From the NCBI GenBank assembly GCA_016212965.1, contig JACRDA010000127.1, positions 1 through 44,154 of the forward strand: DNA of 44,154 bases. Reading direction: 5' to 3'. This document shows, piece by piece, positions 43,260 to 44,154 of the stretch. Position numbers and translations under genes: made by a program. How positions within the stretch are numbered: position 1 is the first letter of the stretch; each line of letters starts with the position of its first letter. The stretch is from Myxococcales bacterium. Its GTDB lineage: Bacteria > Myxococcota_A > Polyangia > Polyangiales > Polyangiaceae. The notes beneath the pieces were generated by a model, which saw only the letters and a program-made list of their open reading frames with translations, made no database searches and was not told the origin of the DNA.

Positions 43260-44154
43260 GTGCTGTGGCTGGCGCTCGGGCTGTCGCTCGTCGGGCTCGC
43301 GCTCGGCCCGGCCCTCTACGCCGTGGCGCGCGCGCGCCCCGGCCCCGCCGCCGTGCTCGACGGCCTGACGCTCGGCCTGGTTCCGGCGCTCGTCGTGCTG
43401 AAGCTCGTCCCGCACGTCGTGGAGCACGTGGGTGTCGGCGCCGTCGGCCTCGCCGCACTCGGCTACGGCGTCGTGTGGCTCGCCGACCGCCGCAGCCACG
43501 ACCTCGAGGCGCGCGTGGGTCGCTCGCTGGTCGTCCCCGCTCTCGTGCTGCACGCCGCGAGCGACGGCGCCACACTCGGGCTCGCGACCGGTCACGGCGC
43601 CGAGCCCGGCGCGATCTACCTCGTGCTCGCGGTGCTGTCGCACCGCCTGCCGGAGGGCCTGTTCCTCGCCAACGTCCTCGTGCCCGCGCTCGGCTGGCGC
43701 GGCGCACTCCTGCGCATCGCCCTGAGCGGCGCGGCGACCCTGGTCGGTGCCGCGCTCGGACGTGGCGCGCTCGGGGCGCTGCCCGAGAATGCCATCGAGA
43801 GCCTCGTGGCCGTGGGGCTCGGCGCGATGCTGCGGCTCGTGGCACACGATCACGGCTCGGCCCGCCAGACGGCCGCGTCGCGGCGGTTCGGCGCGCTCGG
43901 CCTCGGGCTCGGCGCCTTCGTCGCCCTCTCCCTGCCCGACCCCGAGAGCGTGCTCACGCGCGCGACCCCGGGCGAGGCGCCCATGGTGGACTCCTTCGTG
44001 GCACTGCTCGCGGCGATCGCGCCCGCGGCCCTCATCGGCATCGCCGCGAGCGCGCTCGCCCGCGCGTGGCGGGCGGCGCGGCGCAACCGCGCGGCCGCTG
44101 CCTCGGGCGGGCTCTGCGCGCTCGCCTGGCCGCGCGACGGACGCGCCGCGCGGC
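43260..44154 (+). CDS. ZIP-like metal transporter, N-terminal part (runs off window)
   Basis: An uninterrupted frame from GTG 43260 to the right edge, at least 298 residues, strongly hydrophobic. HAASDG (H98, D102) and SHRLPEG (H128, E132) match the two ZIP-family metal-site motifs H-x3-D and H-x2-P-E, so transport of zinc, iron or manganese is likely. KLVPHVVEHVG adds more His early in the protein. Beyond residue 170 the protein goes on past the usual ZIP core with two more hydrophobic blocks (FGALGLGLGAFVALSLP and FVALLAAIAPAALIGIAASALA), so it may be a fusion with another permease domain. TTG 43212 is an alternative start but would lie inside the palindrome. Confidence 0.7.
   Translation, partial: MLWLALGLSLVGLALGPALYAVARARPGPAAVLDGLTLGLVPALVVLKLVPHVVEHVGVGAVGLAALGYGVVWLADRRSHDLEARVGRSLVVPALVLHAASDGATLGLATGHGAEPGAIYLVLAVLSHRLPEGLFLANVLVPALGWRGALLRIALSGAATLVGAALGRGALGALPENAIESLVAVGLGAMLRLVAHDHGSARQTAASRRFGALGLGLGAFVALSLPDPESVLTRATPGEAPMVDSFVALLAAIAPAALIGIAASALARAWRAARRNRAAAASGGLCALAWPRDGRAAR

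Noticed and set aside
43212..43260. TTG 43212 as the start of the ZIP-like protein
   Set aside because: It would lie inside the palindrome and adds charged residues not typical of the first transmembrane segment.

Overview
The window is very GC-rich (third codon positions almost all G or C) and gene-dense, with no gene-free stretch over 300 bases. Several features point to a large-genome Myxococcota bacterium, probably of the Polyangia lineage. These are three Ser/Thr protein kinases (one fused to an FGE-sulfatase-type domain), many Cys-lipobox lipoproteins with low-complexity linkers, a trypsin-like protease with a MYXO-CTERM-like tail, and poly-Thr linkers encoded by GTCGTG-type repeats. 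The genes look like chromosomal housekeeping and surface-biology functions. I see no integrase, transposase, phage gene or CRISPR array.

Layout. (1) 1-5157, plus strand: the end of an unknown gene, then a PLP enzyme of the ACC deaminase/D-cysteine desulfhydrase fold, an SCP-2 sterol-carrier protein, a VAO-type FAD oxidoreductase and a long-chain acyl-CoA ligase. This looks like a lipid-oxidation cluster. (2) 5190-18034, mainly minus: an envelope and signalling block with a kinase/FGE fusion, an NlpC/P60 lipoprotein carrying a probable second papain-like module, a thioredoxin-TPR lipoprotein, two unrecognised membrane proteins and a secreted protease, plus one plus-strand lipoprotein with a duplicated domain. 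(3) 18157-23740: an FKBP lipoprotein, a structured 7-bp tandem repeat element, a PhnW-like aminotransferase, a small kinase, a TerB-like protein, a Cys-rich lipoprotein, an EEP-family phosphodiesterase and a Thr/Gly-rich lipoprotein. (4) 23940-31773: a DUF3731-type Hsp70 relative, tRNA-Arg(UCU), a three-gene molybdenum hydroxylase operon, and uppS. (5) 31902-37197, minus: a LysM secreted protein overlapping a membrane-tail Ser/Thr kinase, an unknown protein, and an OmpR-type regulator with a histidine kinase whose ATP-lid G1 box is degenerate. (6) 37373-44154: a RetSat/CrtI-like oxidoreductase and a thioesterase, an SGNH-MBOAT surface-acylation pair, dtd, a Fur-family regulator, and the start of a ZIP-like metal transporter that runs off the window.

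The most system-like observations are these. A recurring promoter/start architecture (TGCTAnnnT-like box, 7-9 nt, then ATG/GTG with no Shine-Dalgarno) occurs at nine genes and implies widespread leaderless mRNAs. A LysM protein is translationally coupled to a kinase that has no extracellular sensor of its own. One lipoprotein carries two cysteine-peptidase-like modules. A Fur-family gene is followed by a palindrome and a ZIP-like transporter. Functional names come from motif recognition by eye; no database search was run.
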